From: an uncultured Candidatus Saccharibacteria bacterium
GTDB taxonomy: Bacteria; Patescibacteriota; Saccharimonadia; Saccharimonadales; Saccharimonadaceae
Assembly: GCA_937924995.1 (NCBI GenBank)
Contig: CALEXY010000015.1
Coordinates: forward strand, 1 to 11,083
DNA length: 11,083 nt
Direction: 5' to 3'
The notes below the pieces were generated by a model. The model saw only the letters and a program-made list of their open reading frames with translations. It was not told where the DNA came from and searched no databases. Numbering within the stretch: the first letter of the stretch is position 1; every line of letters starts with the position of its first letter. Position numbers and translations under genes: made by a program. This document shows positions 1-7,280 of this stretch, in pieces.

Positions 1-25
1 AGCTAACGCGGCGATTTGTACTCAT
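1..25 (-). CDS. 5' end of an unidentified gene, cut by the left edge
   Basis: Only the first eight codons lie in the window, reading M-S-T-N-R-R-V-S, so no function can be given. The start is supported by a good Shine-Dalgarno sequence, AAGAAGG at 37..31, five bases before the ATG at 25..23. A promoter-like element lies just upstream (see 38-66). The reading direction matches all other genes of the window. It is a partial gene because of the window boundary, not because it is broken. Confidence 0.55.
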
Positions 26-37
26 ATGTACCTTCTT

Positions 38-66
38 ATTTTAGCATGAGTTTAAGTTCTTCACAA
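38..66 (-). promoter_or_regulatory. Promoter-like element for the left-edge gene
   Basis: On the minus strand TTGTGA (66..61), a 17-base spacer and TAAAAT (43..38), preceded by TGC as an extended -10, give a plausible sigma70-type promoter. One oddity: transcription would begin about 7 bases after the -10, near position 31, which would remove most of the Shine-Dalgarno at 37..31. Either the real start is further upstream or the SD-like string is not used. Confidence 0.45.
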
Positions 67-106
67 CCGCGAGATGGGTGAAAATACTAGATCGAATTGA
101 TTATTT

Positions 107-124
107 AAAAAAGAGATAGCTATC
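107..124 (-). terminator. Weak terminator-like palindrome after the TPR gene
   Basis: The perfect palindrome GATAGCTATC (115-124) is followed, in the minus-strand RNA, within two bases by six U (112..107). The stem could hold only about three base pairs around a four-base loop, so it is weak by itself. Its place just after the TPR stop codon at 147 is suitable. Nothing else was recognised between it and the promoter at 38-66. Confidence 0.25.
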
Positions 125-146
125 CAAGTGGATTCTTTGAATATGC

Positions 147-1010
147 CTATTGAATCATCTTGCGGCGACGAGTAGAGGTGCGGGCGGCTGCAGGACGAGA
201 AACGGCAGTGGCACTAAGTTTGGCATCTTGAATAGTACGTTCAGTGCTGGTTTGGCTGGTGGATCCACTGGATTTAGCGGTGGGTTTTTTAGCTTTCGGA
301 TAAAAAATCTTAGCTGGTCTCGCGGCGCGTACGGGTTTTTTAGCTACCGTGCGTTTTTGCTTCTTAGCGAGTTCCTGTTTTTTCTTTAATTCATCTTCGG
401 CGACTTGTTGCTCGATTCTGGCGGTGACGATTTGGATATTCTCAGCGTCACCCATATCTTCATAAATACTAAGGATGTGGCGGAGGGTGGAAATTGAATG
501 ATCGAGAGCATAGGCGGACTCAAGTGCTTCGACGGCGGCCTTGCGGTGGCCAAGTTTTTCTTCGGATTTAGCGAGTGCGATAAAACGAGCCGGCACATCA
601 CCTTCAAGTTTTAAAGCTTGCTGGAAAGCCATACTGGCTTTTTCATAAGCACCGGTTTCGAGGTAAATGAGGCCAACGTTATGTAGAGAAGATGGGTTGC
701 TATCGAGGGACTGGGCAATTTCAAAACATTCGATGGCTTCGTCGTAATTTTGTGATTTGGCATAAAGAATACCGAGACGGTTGTAGGCGGCGGCATTGGT
801 TTCGTCAAATTTCAAGATAGTGAGCAAGGCTTTTTCGGCACGAAGAGTTTTGCGCTCTTTCATACTGATCTTGGCAATATCCCAAAGTTTTTTCATTTGA
901 GCATCAAAATTCTTGTTTTCTGGAGCCGGTTTTTTGAGCCTGGCTTCGATTTTTGGTTCGAAAAAAATCAGAAAAATTACGAAAAGTAAGATGAGGAAAA
1001 TTCCTAGCAT
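147..1010 (-). CDS. Membrane-anchored TPR protein with a basic C-terminal tail
   Basis: Protein of 287 aa. Residues 2-17 are one very hydrophobic segment (L, I, F, V). K20, R24, K26 and K27 follow directly, so by the positive-inside rule the rest probably faces the cytoplasm. Tetratricopeptide repeats fill about 57-175; the best unit shows Y76, L79, G80, Y83, A92, F96, A99, and the next L109, G113, Y116, A125, F129, A132. A charged helix (about 200-220) leads to a tail of roughly 65 residues rich in K, R, A, S, T and P, with an RRRK cluster at the end. TPR units scaffold protein complexes; the partner is unknown. Basic tails of this kind often bind nucleic acid or acidic polymers, which is inference here. 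A -10 box lies 7 bases before the ATG. The gene ends in TAG. Confidence 0.85.
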   Translation of the reverse strand: MLGIFLILLFVIFLIFFEPKIEARLKKPAPENKNFDAQMKKLWDIAKISMKERKTLRAEKALLTILKFDETNAAAYNRLGILYAKSQNYDEAIECFEIAQSLDSNPSSLHNVGLIYLETGAYEKASMAFQQALKLEGDVPARFIALAKSEEKLGHRKAAVEALESAYALDHSISTLRHILSIYEDMGDAENIQIVTARIEQQVAEDELKKKQELAKKQKRTVAKKPVRAARPAKIFYPKAKKPTAKSSGSTSQTSTERTIQDAKLSATAVSRPAAARTSTRRRKMIQ

Positions 1011-1017
1011 ATCTTAT

Positions 1018-1046
1018 ATTATACATGAAAATGCTTAAAACACCAA
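1018..1046 (-). promoter_or_regulatory. Promoter of the TPR gene, predicted leaderless
   Basis: TATAAT at 1023..1018 is a perfect -10 box. It is followed by ATAAGAT and then the ATG at 1010, so a start 7 bases downstream would fall on or next to the A of the start codon. A partial -35, TTGGTG, lies at 1046..1041 with a 17-base spacer. No Shine-Dalgarno fits in the gap. Confidence 0.6.
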
Positions 1047-1126
1047 AATTTTGAGGAGTGACAGTAGTGGATGAAGGAGCTTATCGTGCACGGAATTGGT
1101 CTTATAGTGGAAGTAGATATAAAAAA

Positions 1127-1795
1127 TTACAAGAGGTTGGCTACGAGCTGGAGTTTTTTATTGGCGGAAAAATCTGAGGTGAGACGTTTGGTATCGATGA
1201 GGCCGGAAATTTTTTGGAGGAAGATAGGATTTTTGGTTTTGTAGTAAGATTTTTCGGCTAATTCAATGGTGGTATCGAGGATTTGATAGAAAAAATTGGG
1301 GTTGGTTTTCGGGGTAGATTTAATAATTTCGTCTGCGAGGGCGGGGAGATCCTTGGCGCTTACTACAAGTAGTTTTTTGGCAAGTTCGAAAATTTTGGGG
1401 TCGGCTTCGGGTGTGGTTTTTAGATAATCTTTTTCTTTGAGGTAAAAAATCGCGGAACGCGAACGGATGGTGTCGAGTAAACGGTTCGGATTTTTAGTAA
1501 AAAGCGCGAGGTGGTAATGGTTTTTCGGTTCTTCAAGGGTCTTAAGTAGAGCGGAAGTGGCACTCGGAGTGAGAGTTTCGGCGTGATTGATCACTACGAA
1601 AATATCGGAAGTTTGAATGCTGTTTAGATGGGTTAAAATTTCGCGAATGGCTTCAACTGGGATCTTATTATTATCTTTTTCGTCCGGCTCGATGAGATAA
1701 GTGGTGCGAATATTAGGATTTTTTTCAAGATTAAAAATTGTGGAAGAATAAGCGGAGGCTAAAGCAGGGATTTCTGAAAGATTCTCGAAGTACAT
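1127..1795 (-). CDS. Short DNA polymerase III delta'-like clamp-loader protein without Walker A
   Basis: Protein of 222 aa related to the AAA+ clamp-loader subunits (delta'/HolB, gamma/tau). The diagnostic run is I50-R51-E52-I53, then a beta strand I65-F66-V67-V68-I69, H71-A72-E73, A82-L83-L84-K85-T86-L87-E88-E89-P90, and L107-D108-T109-I110-R111-S112-R113-S114, the last being the SRC-type motif that carries the arginine finger. Family members are normally around 300 aa or longer, with a P-loop near the N terminus and often a zinc module. Here neither exists: only some 45 residues precede the IRE motif. delta' is often unable to bind ATP, so a non-catalytic clamp-loader role fits. holB is the likely equivalent, but the truncation argues for caution. 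The start is supported by TACAAT 6 bases upstream of the ATG. It ends in TAA. Confidence 0.75.
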   Translation of the reverse strand: MYFENLSEIPALASAYSSTIFNLEKNPNIRTTYLIEPDEKDNNKIPVEAIREILTHLNSIQTSDIFVVINHAETLTPSATSALLKTLEEPKNHYHLALFTKNPNRLLDTIRSRSAIFYLKEKDYLKTTPEADPKIFELAKKLLVVSAKDLPALADEIIKSTPKTNPNFFYQILDTTIELAEKSYYKTKNPIFLQKISGLIDTKRLTSDFSANKKLQLVANLL

Positions 1796-1801
1796 ACTTC
1801 T

Positions 1802-1829
1802 ATTGTAGTCTAGTTTAGAAAAAAGTAAA
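1802..1829 (-). promoter_or_regulatory. Promoter of the delta'-like gene, predicted leaderless
   Basis: TACAAT (1807..1802) matches the -10 consensus at five of six bases. It is separated from the ATG at 1795 by exactly six bases, AGAAGT. A weak -35, TTTACT (1829..1824), has a 16-base spacer and lies inside the U-rich tail of the upstream duplicated terminator. No separate ribosome binding site is present. Confidence 0.5.
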
Positions 1830-1882
1830 ACCCACTAGAAGTGTTAACTTAGTTTAGGAAAAAGTAAAACTCGCTAAAGGTG
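1811..1882. repeat. Imperfect tandem duplication, period 39
   Basis: The 21-base string at 1811-1831 recurs at 1850-1870 with one mismatch. The next 12 bases agree at about two thirds of positions, giving copies at 1811-1843 and 1850-1882. In the minus-strand RNA each copy contains the 3' arm and U-run of the terminator (GGUUUUAC or GAGUUUUAC followed by U5-6). So the 3' half of the terminator has been duplicated between the pseudouridine synthase and delta' genes. Confidence 0.7.
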
Positions 1883-1892
1883 CGGGTTTTAC
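1858..1892 (-). terminator. Rho-independent terminator of the pseudouridine synthase gene
   Basis: In the minus-strand RNA, GUAAAACCCGC (1892..1882) pairs with GCGAGUUUUAC (1874..1864) over 11 base pairs with one G-U wobble and a 7-base loop, followed by UUUUU. It begins 19 bases after the stop codon at 1912. A second 3' arm at 1835..1825, GUGGGUUUUAC followed by U6, can pair with the same 5' arm equally well. Confidence 0.8.
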
Positions 1893-1911
1893 GAAGTGAA
1901 TTTGAAGTATT

Positions 1912-2910
1912 CTATTGATTAAAGATTTGGAATTCTGGTGGAAGATCAGTGGTGAAAGTAACGCGACGACTTTCTGGAATGGTAATTTCGAGAGAAGCGG
2001 CATGTAGGTAGAGACGATCGGTGGTGTTTGGTTTGGCTGAACCATAGACGCGGTCGCCAACAATTGGGGTGCCGAGATAATTCATGTGGACGCGAAGTTG
2101 GTGAGTGCGACCAGTGGTTGGGCGAAGCATGACAAGAGAGTAAGTCTTCCCTGCTTTGAATTCTTTTCCGGAATAATCGGAGTGGGCTTGAATTAGCTTT
2201 TGAATTTCCTGGACATCGGCAAGGCTAAATTTCTTGGTGGCCTTTACTTCGTAGAAAGTTTCGGATTCTTTACCACCAGCTTCCACGACGAAAGTGGTAG
2301 GATGCTTGAGGTTACGCTGGATTGGTAGATTGATGCGAGCAGCAGATAATTTCGGTGCGCCTTCGATAATAGCGTAGTAGGTTTTATGAGTTTTGCGATC
2401 TTGGAATTGTTTACGAAGTAGGGTTTGGGTCTCTGGATTTTTAGCCAAAATCACTACGCCGGAAGTGTCGCGGTCGAGACGATGCACAAGCAGACCGTAA
2501 TCTTCGAGGGTTGGTTCGAGGGTGACGGCGCCTTTGGCCATACTAAGTAAACCAGCTGGTTTTTCGAGCACGATGACATTCTCGTCTTCGTAGATGGTTT
2601 TCGGTTTAAGATTTTCGACAGCGGTGGCCTTGGCGTTAGAGTCTTTTAGAAAATCTGGGAGATTTAGCTCAATGACATCATCTTCATTAATCGCAGTGTT
2701 TGGCTTGGTGACTGGAGTTTGATTAACCGTGACATAGCCAGATTTAATGAAGGTTTGCAAGGTATTGCGGTTATAGTCTGGGTATTTCTCGACCAAAAAG
2801 TGATCCAGGCGGTGGCGTGGTTTTTTGATGTCAACTTCCTTCATGGTGACATCGCCGTTAATGACGCGTGAAAGTGAAGGTTTACTAAATTTTTTTCCAG
2901 TTCTTAACAT
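1912..2910 (-). CDS. RluA-family pseudouridine synthase (RluD-like)
   Basis: Protein of 332 aa that should convert specific uridines of rRNA or tRNA to pseudouridine. An S4-type RNA-binding domain covers about 32-90 (R-L-D-H-F-L at 34-39, then F-I-K-S-G-Y-V-T-V-N at 54-63). The catalytic domain starts at I-Y-E-D-E-N (106-111), with E-K-P-A-G-L (116-121) and the family signature H143-R-L-D146-R-D-T-S-G151, D146 being the expected catalytic aspartate. Later R-T-H-Q-L-R-V-H-M and G-T-P-I-V-G-D-R-V-Y-G are the other conserved blocks. Length and order match RluD/RluC-type enzymes; the exact target site cannot be told from sequence. The first 22 residues before M23 are extra and basic. The start at 2910 is favoured by a -10 box 7 bases upstream, while M23 lacks a good SD. 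It ends in TAA before a strong terminator. Confidence 0.92.
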   Translation of the reverse strand: MLRTGKKFSKPSLSRVINGDVTMKEVDIKKPRHRLDHFLVEKYPDYNRNTLQTFIKSGYVTVNQTPVTKPNTAINEDDVIELNLPDFLKDSNAKATAVENLKPKTIYEDENVIVLEKPAGLLSMAKGAVTLEPTLEDYGLLVHRLDRDTSGVVILAKNPETQTLLRKQFQDRKTHKTYYAIIEGAPKLSAARINLPIQRNLKHPTTFVVEAGGKESETFYEVKATKKFSLADVQEIQKLIQAHSDYSGKEFKAGKTYSLVMLRPTTGRTHQLRVHMNYLGTPIVGDRVYGSAKPNTTDRLYLHAASLEITIPESRRVTFTTDLPPEFQIFNQ

Positions 2911-2917
2911 TCTATAT

Positions 2918-2926
2918 ATTATGACA
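2918..2926 (-). promoter_or_regulatory. Extended -10 promoter of the pseudouridine synthase gene, predicted leaderless
   Basis: TG-T-CATAAT (2926..2918) is an extended -10 element. Seven bases, ATATAGA, separate it from the ATG at 2910. No convincing -35 and no Shine-Dalgarno are seen. The rest of the 2927-3039 gap holds only the palindrome AAAATCCGGATTTT near 2950-2965, followed on the minus strand by further U, a very weak terminator candidate for the large gene. Confidence 0.5.
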
Positions 2927-3039
2927 TAATTTATGGATTTTGTATAGAGAAAAATCCGGATTTTAATATCGTGGAGTGATCTTGTGTATGCATGGTGGGC
3001 GAATATCTTTGAGGTGCTGTGAGGGGTGTATTGGGCGTT

Positions 3040-6000
3040 CTAATACCTCGGCGCGATTTCACGAGAGTAGACCGTGTAGGCTTGGCCACCGCTGAGGGAT
3101 TGGCGGTAGGCCCAGAAGTAGGCATCGGCGCGGAGGGTGAAGATTTCGGCAGGGTGGATGGAGCCTTCGGCGTAGTATGTGCCGGTCGGTCCGGTTTGAA
3201 GTGGGTGGGTGCCAGCACGGCCGCCACCAGTGTGGGAGCCAGCGGTACGGTTAAGGATGAGTTTTCTGGCGAAGACGGGGCCAGTGATGGTGAGAGTTTC
3301 ATTGCAAGAAAGGGCATTCGGATAGTGGTTATCGGAACAGGTGTCGATTTGATTGTCGCCATAATCTTCGTCGAGAATTAGCCAAGCATCGATATTAGTG
3401 ACGTTGCTGGTGATGTTGATTTTCTTGGCAAAGATGAGAACTTGTGGAAAATCGTCCACGGCGTTGTAGGTTTCGTGGGCGATATTGATGTTGCGATCGA
3501 TGGTGAGGGTGCCATCGACATACATGGCGAGAGTATTCATGAGTTTTTCGCCGGTGGTATTGCTCCTTGCGATGAGGTTGCCGCCACGATCGAATTGATA
3601 GAAATTAGCGGTACTATTCATGGCGCTGAGACTGGTGTCTCCCTGGTGGTAGAGCTGGGAGAGACCGAGATAGTTCTTTGCGGAAGTTTCATTAGAGGTG
3701 AGGCTGGTGATGGTATTAGAAGAATTTCGGATGATGGTATCGCGGAAGTGGGCCTTGAGACGGGCGAGAACGGCGGAGCCGATGCGGGAGATGCCGGAAT
3801 TGCCAGATTTATTATCGTTCGAAACCGTGAGTGGGCTTAAGGCGATTTGGTTACTTGCGGAATCTGCGCCACCATTTGGCAAATTGAAATTGTAATTTTC
3901 TTCGTAGCCTTGAATAGCGCCAGTGCCGAAGCCGTTAACTTTGCCGGCAGCAAGTGCGCTAAATTCCGTCCAAGAACCGAAAAGTTTAGTGGCAGCAGAT
4001 GGGTAGGCGCCGAGACCACCACCGACGGCTTTATTGGAAACTGAAGTAATAATGGAGCCATTGGTGTAAATTCCGCCACCGAGAACTTGGAAATTTGGCT
4101 TCTTGGCAAGTGTGACGCAGGAGGCAGCGGAAATGTGATATTGATTATTGCCGCCATTCATTGCGGAGCCACTGGTGTTATTTTCGACAGTGTTTTCGGC
4201 TGAGTCGTGGGAAGCGGCTGGCCAGATGACAGAGCGGGTGCAATATTTTTTACCAAGTCCAGCGCCAGGGAGATTGTCTGGGATGGTGCGTTCGTATAAC
4301 TCAGTATTATTTTTTTCACCGGAAAAATTACCGCTTGTGTTTATGGTTCTTGAAAATTCGTCGACTAGATTGCAATGTTCAGTGCCATTACAAATGGTGT
4401 TGTTGGTGCGAGTTTCTTCTTGAAGTCTGGATTCTGGATAATTTTCATCGACAATCATCTCATAGACTTTAACCGTTTGATCAGGGCGAGTATGGGTAGC
4501 GTATGGGGTTTTAGAAATTAGTTCATTAGTACGTGGGGTGACGCCGTAATTGGCGCTAATATTGATTTTATTACCGATAAAACCAACACCGCCTTCGGAA
4601 GATTCGATATAGCTATGGATAGAAGTATTGAAATTATATGGGGTGTAGACAGAGGATTTTTTCTCAAGGTAGGTATCTTGGCCGTCGGAGCGGGTGGAGA
4701 CGGTATCGTCAATGTATTTTCTAATATAATAATCTTCTTTTGGCCTACTGCATCCATTAGGGGTTGGCGTACATTTGGAGCCGGGTACAGGTCTCCTTTT
4801 TTTGAGATTTGTCTGATGACCCCACGAACCCAAACTCCCGCCATCTACAGCGCTTTCGTAGGAATTATTTTGATGATGGTTGACCTGTTTATTTTCTTTT
4901 TCCCAGGTGGTGTATTCATGATACCAAGCACGAAGATTGTTATAGCGAATACCTTGAGAAATTACAGTGCCGACTTCCGTGGTGCTTCCAGTTTTGGTGG
5001 CAGAATCACAACCGGATTGATAATCGAGGAATCCAGGTATTTGATAGCCAACTGTAAGTTTAGGTGTATTGATCTTATAGTAACGAGTATCACAGGAATA
5101 ACTAGAGGAAGCTTTTTGGGTAGGTGAAAGTGCGGTGAATCCATAGTCTTCAGCGGTAATCCCGCTTCCAGTTATAGGTCTTGCACTACTATTATTGATG
5201 GAGTGGATTTGTCCATCATGAACCGGTGAATCACCAAAAAGATAATTGTTATTTCTGCCGCCATTTTTTTCGGCAAAAATTTCAAATTGACTGTTCGGAG
5301 GGGCCTCAGCGTATCTAACCACTTGACTTTTGGTTTGCCGTCCGACTTGCTGAACTGGGAAACAAAAAGTTTCATAAAATTGCACGCGATCACCCGGTCT
5401 TGCAAGGACGAAATTTTTACCTTTGAGATTTTTTTGCCAAGAATTATGACCTAAGGAACCAGTGTAAGAATGATTAATCACGCCAGTATCTGCGCCAGTA
5501 GTTCCCTTGTAATACATTCCTTCAACTCCAGAAATCTGACTACAGGTGGTGTTGGTAGCTGTGGATGGGGGTTCTGGTTTGTTTTTATCGTCATCTTCAT
5601 CAATGATGGTGTCTCTGGTACAGAACCAAGAAAATTCACCGCGGTTCCATTTTTCAACTTCGATCGGGTCTGGTTTGCCGTCGCGATCTTCGTAGGTATA
5701 GTGTCTTTTAACATCAATTTCATCCTTACGACTACCTTTACCGTGTAAAGTGTTATAATGTGCACTTGATTTATGTTTTAAATAATTTTTATAAAAGAGT
5801 GGTAATGCTGCAGCGCCAGTAGCTTTTTTTGTGTTTTTATTGTAGAAATTATAGACAAAAATATAAACACCAGAACTTTTACCACAACCATAAACTTCGT
5901 TGTCGCCAGGTTTTAGTTTAGTCGGAGAATTATTAGTGGGATAAGTCGGATCTGTATTAGTTAAGAATCGCGAGTACGGGATATGATCGCGGTCGTTCTT

Positions 6001-6267
6001 ATCGATACCCATTTTGTCAAAGTTATATAGCACCCATGAGACTCCGGCGTAGGGTTTAAACATGCTGTAACAGATAGTATTAGAACAGTCGCCATTTTTA
6101 TCTCCTGTACCACCCTCGCTCTTGCCTGGTGCTCCAGGTTTTGTTACTGCATAGATAGGCAGAAATTTGATTAAGGAAAATCCTGCAATAAATAAAAATA
6201 GTAGAGCCAATAAGCACCCTACTTTATGTTTAATTAAGAAGTTTTTCTGACCCACGACACGTTTCAT
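3040..6267 (-). CDS. Large exported cysteine-containing protein, probable cell-surface protein
   Basis: Protein of 1075 aa. The N terminus has basic residues (K2, R3, K8, K13, K15), a hydrophobic core at about 16-33 and a possible signal-peptidase site after A40, so it is exported or anchored by an uncleaved helix. The mature part is rich in N, S, T, G and Y. It holds 16 cysteines, many in close pairs (G-D-C-S-N-T-I-C, C-T-P-T-P-N-G-C, C-N-G-T-E-H-C, C-S-D near A-L-S-C), which suggests disulfides formed outside the cytoplasm. The last 170 residues (about 906-1075) look like a conserved module: a G-T-L-T-I-D-R-N-I-N-I beta-rich start, Q-V-L-I-F-A-K-K-I-N-I, I-D-A-W-L-I-L, G-P-V-F-A-R-K-L-I-L-N-R-T-A-G, P-A-E-I-F-T-L-R-A-D-A-Y-F-W-A-Y and a final A-P-R-Y. 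I associate this ending with surface proteins of Saccharibacteria and related CPR, from memory. The middle region is not recognised. It ends in TAG. Confidence 0.85.
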   Translation of the reverse strand: MKRVVGQKNFLIKHKVGCLLALLFLFIAGFSLIKFLPIYAVTKPGAPGKSEGGTGDKNGDCSNTICYSMFKPYAGVSWVLYNFDKMGIDKNDRDHIPYSRFLTNTDPTYPTNNSPTKLKPGDNEVYGCGKSSGVYIFVYNFYNKNTKKATGAAALPLFYKNYLKHKSSAHYNTLHGKGSRKDEIDVKRHYTYEDRDGKPDPIEVEKWNRGEFSWFCTRDTIIDEDDDKNKPEPPSTATNTTCSQISGVEGMYYKGTTGADTGVINHSYTGSLGHNSWQKNLKGKNFVLARPGDRVQFYETFCFPVQQVGRQTKSQVVRYAEAPPNSQFEIFAEKNGGRNNNYLFGDSPVHDGQIHSINNSSARPITGSGITAEDYGFTALSPTQKASSSYSCDTRYYKINTPKLTVGYQIPGFLDYQSGCDSATKTGSTTEVGTVISQGIRYNNLRAWYHEYTTWEKENKQVNHHQNNSYESAVDGGSLGSWGHQTNLKKRRPVPGSKCTPTPNGCSRPKEDYYIRKYIDDTVSTRSDGQDTYLEKKSSVYTPYNFNTSIHSYIESSEGGVGFIGNKINISANYGVTPRTNELISKTPYATHTRPDQTVKVYEMIVDENYPESRLQEETRTNNTICNGTEHCNLVDEFSRTINTSGNFSGEKNNTELYERTIPDNLPGAGLGKKYCTRSVIWPAASHDSAENTVENNTSGSAMNGGNNQYHISAASCVTLAKKPNFQVLGGGIYTNGSIITSVSNKAVGGGLGAYPSAATKLFGSWTEFSALAAGKVNGFGTGAIQGYEENYNFNLPNGGADSASNQIALSPLTVSNDNKSGNSGISRIGSAVLARLKAHFRDTIIRNSSNTITSLTSNETSAKNYLGLSQLYHQGDTSLSAMNSTANFYQFDRGGNLIARSNTTGEKLMNTLAMYVDGTLTIDRNINIAHETYNAVDDFPQVLIFAKKINITSNVTNIDAWLILDEDYGDNQIDTCSDNHYPNALSCNETLTITGPVFARKLILNRTAGSHTGGGRAGTHPLQTGPTGTYYAEGSIHPAEIFTLRADAYFWAYRQSLSGGQAYTVYSREIAPRY

Positions 6268-6273
6268 AATTTT

Positions 6274-6282
6274 ATTTTAGCA
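6274..6282 (-). promoter_or_regulatory. Extended -10 promoter of the large surface-protein gene, predicted leaderless
   Basis: TGC-TAAAAT (6282..6274) is an extended -10. Exactly six bases, AAAATT, lie between it and the ATG at 6267. The position where a -35 would sit is occupied by the terminator of the preceding gene and shows no match, so this would be a -35-independent promoter. No Shine-Dalgarno is present. Confidence 0.55.
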
Positions 6283-6295
6283 TAAAAAGAATAGA

Positions 6296-6324
6296 AAAAA
6301 CCACCTCATTTGGAGATGGTTTTT
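6296..6324 (-). terminator. Strong rho-independent terminator of the secreted orphan gene
   Basis: In the minus-strand RNA, AAAAACCAUCUC (6324..6313) pairs with GAGGUGGUUUUU (6307..6296) over 12 base pairs with one U-G wobble and a five-base loop, followed by further U. It starts about 30 bases after the stop codon at 6357 and ends 14 bases before the next promoter, insulating the two exported-protein genes. Confidence 0.88.
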
Positions 6325-6356
6325 ATATAGAATTTGAAGAAGTGAAGTTTAGAGAA

Positions 6357-7280
6357 TTAGATCGTAGTATTAATGAAATCTGTCATATTAAAATAGAATT
6401 CCTGAAGTTTTTTTGCTCTTTCAGCAATCAGACTTGGATTATCATCAGTATAAATATTATTGATGTAGTGACAGTGTAATGCTACTCTATCCATATTAAA
6501 ACCAGAGATATAGAGCTTTAGGTCGGGCCTTTCTGGATAGTAGAGCTGGATAGGATCCTTTGGATGAGCGATATTTTCATTCCACCAATTAGCACCTTCT
6601 TTGGTAATAAATGAAGCCTCTTTGACATCGATCCACCATTTCTCGTTAAATGTTGCATGTTTATGCCAATAGCCATTCATGAAATACATCGGAGTATAGA
6701 TTTCTTGATGATCCTCCCAGCAACCTTGCGGATCAAACGTCACTTCAATACTTATTTGTGGCATTAATGTCCAGTCTTTCATGATAGCCTCATCGCCAAT
6801 CTTTTTTCGAAAAAAGATGTTATTATCTGTATAGAATGATTTTAACCCATTTGAGTCATCAATAATTAACCCATTTACATATGGATTGTTCCAATCTTTG
6901 AGATTGAAATGACTTATGAAGATATTGTTTTCTATTGAGTTATTATTGTTAGAATACTCATCCGCAACAAAGCCATTATCTCTTGCCCAGTCTGTGTATG
7001 TGAATTGTCCGTCAGCGAAACGCTGATAGAGACGCCAGTCATATCTGTCGAATTGGCGACCTTCAGCAATTAGCTGCTGCGCTGGGTACTGGTATTTACC
7101 AGTATCGTACTGGATATCACTTGGAACTTCCTTGTTCGTAGTGGTATCAGTAGAACTGTTGCTGCTTTGGTTAGCGCTAGGCTTCAAGCCTAAAACACCA
7201 GCTTCTGCGGCAAAAGTATTCACAGCAGATAAGGAAATTGCTGCTATAGTCAACATAGTTACTAAACTTTTGTTTGTCAT
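6357..7280 (-). CDS. Secreted orphan protein of 307 aa
   Basis: The family is not recognised. A classical Sec signal peptide covers residues 1-24: K4, a hydrophobic core from about 6 to 20, and cleavage expected after T-F-A24 or A25. A short S/N/T-rich linker (about 36-50) follows, then a globular part rich in W, Y, F, D and N with a poly-N stretch (N-N-N-N) and only two cysteines (Q-G-C-W, L-H-C-H). No transmembrane helix, lipobox or sorting signal is seen, so it is probably released or held non-covalently. The ATG at 7280 is chosen because SD AGAGGTG (7293..7287) lies six bases upstream; an in-frame GTG at 7289 overlaps that SD and is unlikely. The gene has its own consensus promoter, 5' leader hairpin and terminator, so it is a single-gene unit. 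It looks more AT-rich than its neighbours by eye. It ends in TAG. Confidence 0.8.
   Translation of the reverse strand: MTNKSLVTMLTIAAISLSAVNTFAAEAGVLGLKPSANQSSNSSTDTTTNKEVPSDIQYDTGKYQYPAQQLIAEGRQFDRYDWRLYQRFADGQFTYTDWARDNGFVADEYSNNNNSIENNIFISHFNLKDWNNPYVNGLIIDDSNGLKSFYTDNNIFFRKKIGDEAIMKDWTLMPQISIEVTFDPQGCWEDHQEIYTPMYFMNGYWHKHATFNEKWWIDVKEASFITKEGANWWNENIAHPKDPIQLYYPERPDLKLYISGFNMDRVALHCHYINNIYTDDNPSLIAERAKKLQEFYFNMTDFINTTI

Noticed and set aside
1058..1177. A 39-codon plus-strand reading frame with GTG start and a GGAG sequence nearby, running into the 3' end of the delta' gene
   Set aside because: It is very short, on the strand opposite to all other genes, the first GTG directly abuts the SD-like bases, and half of it is antisense to a real coding region. 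It is more likely a chance frame.
2931..3362. A 143-codon minus-strand frame extending past the stop of the large gene
   Set aside because: Most of it overlaps the conserved C-terminal module of the large protein in another frame; its product is P/T/S-rich without motifs and no start signal precedes it.
3019..5748. Several plus-strand open frames of 90-170 codons inside the large surface-protein gene
   Set aside because: They lie wholly antisense to a continuous 1075-codon gene with a promoter and signal peptide, and their translations look like low-complexity frame shadows with no motifs.
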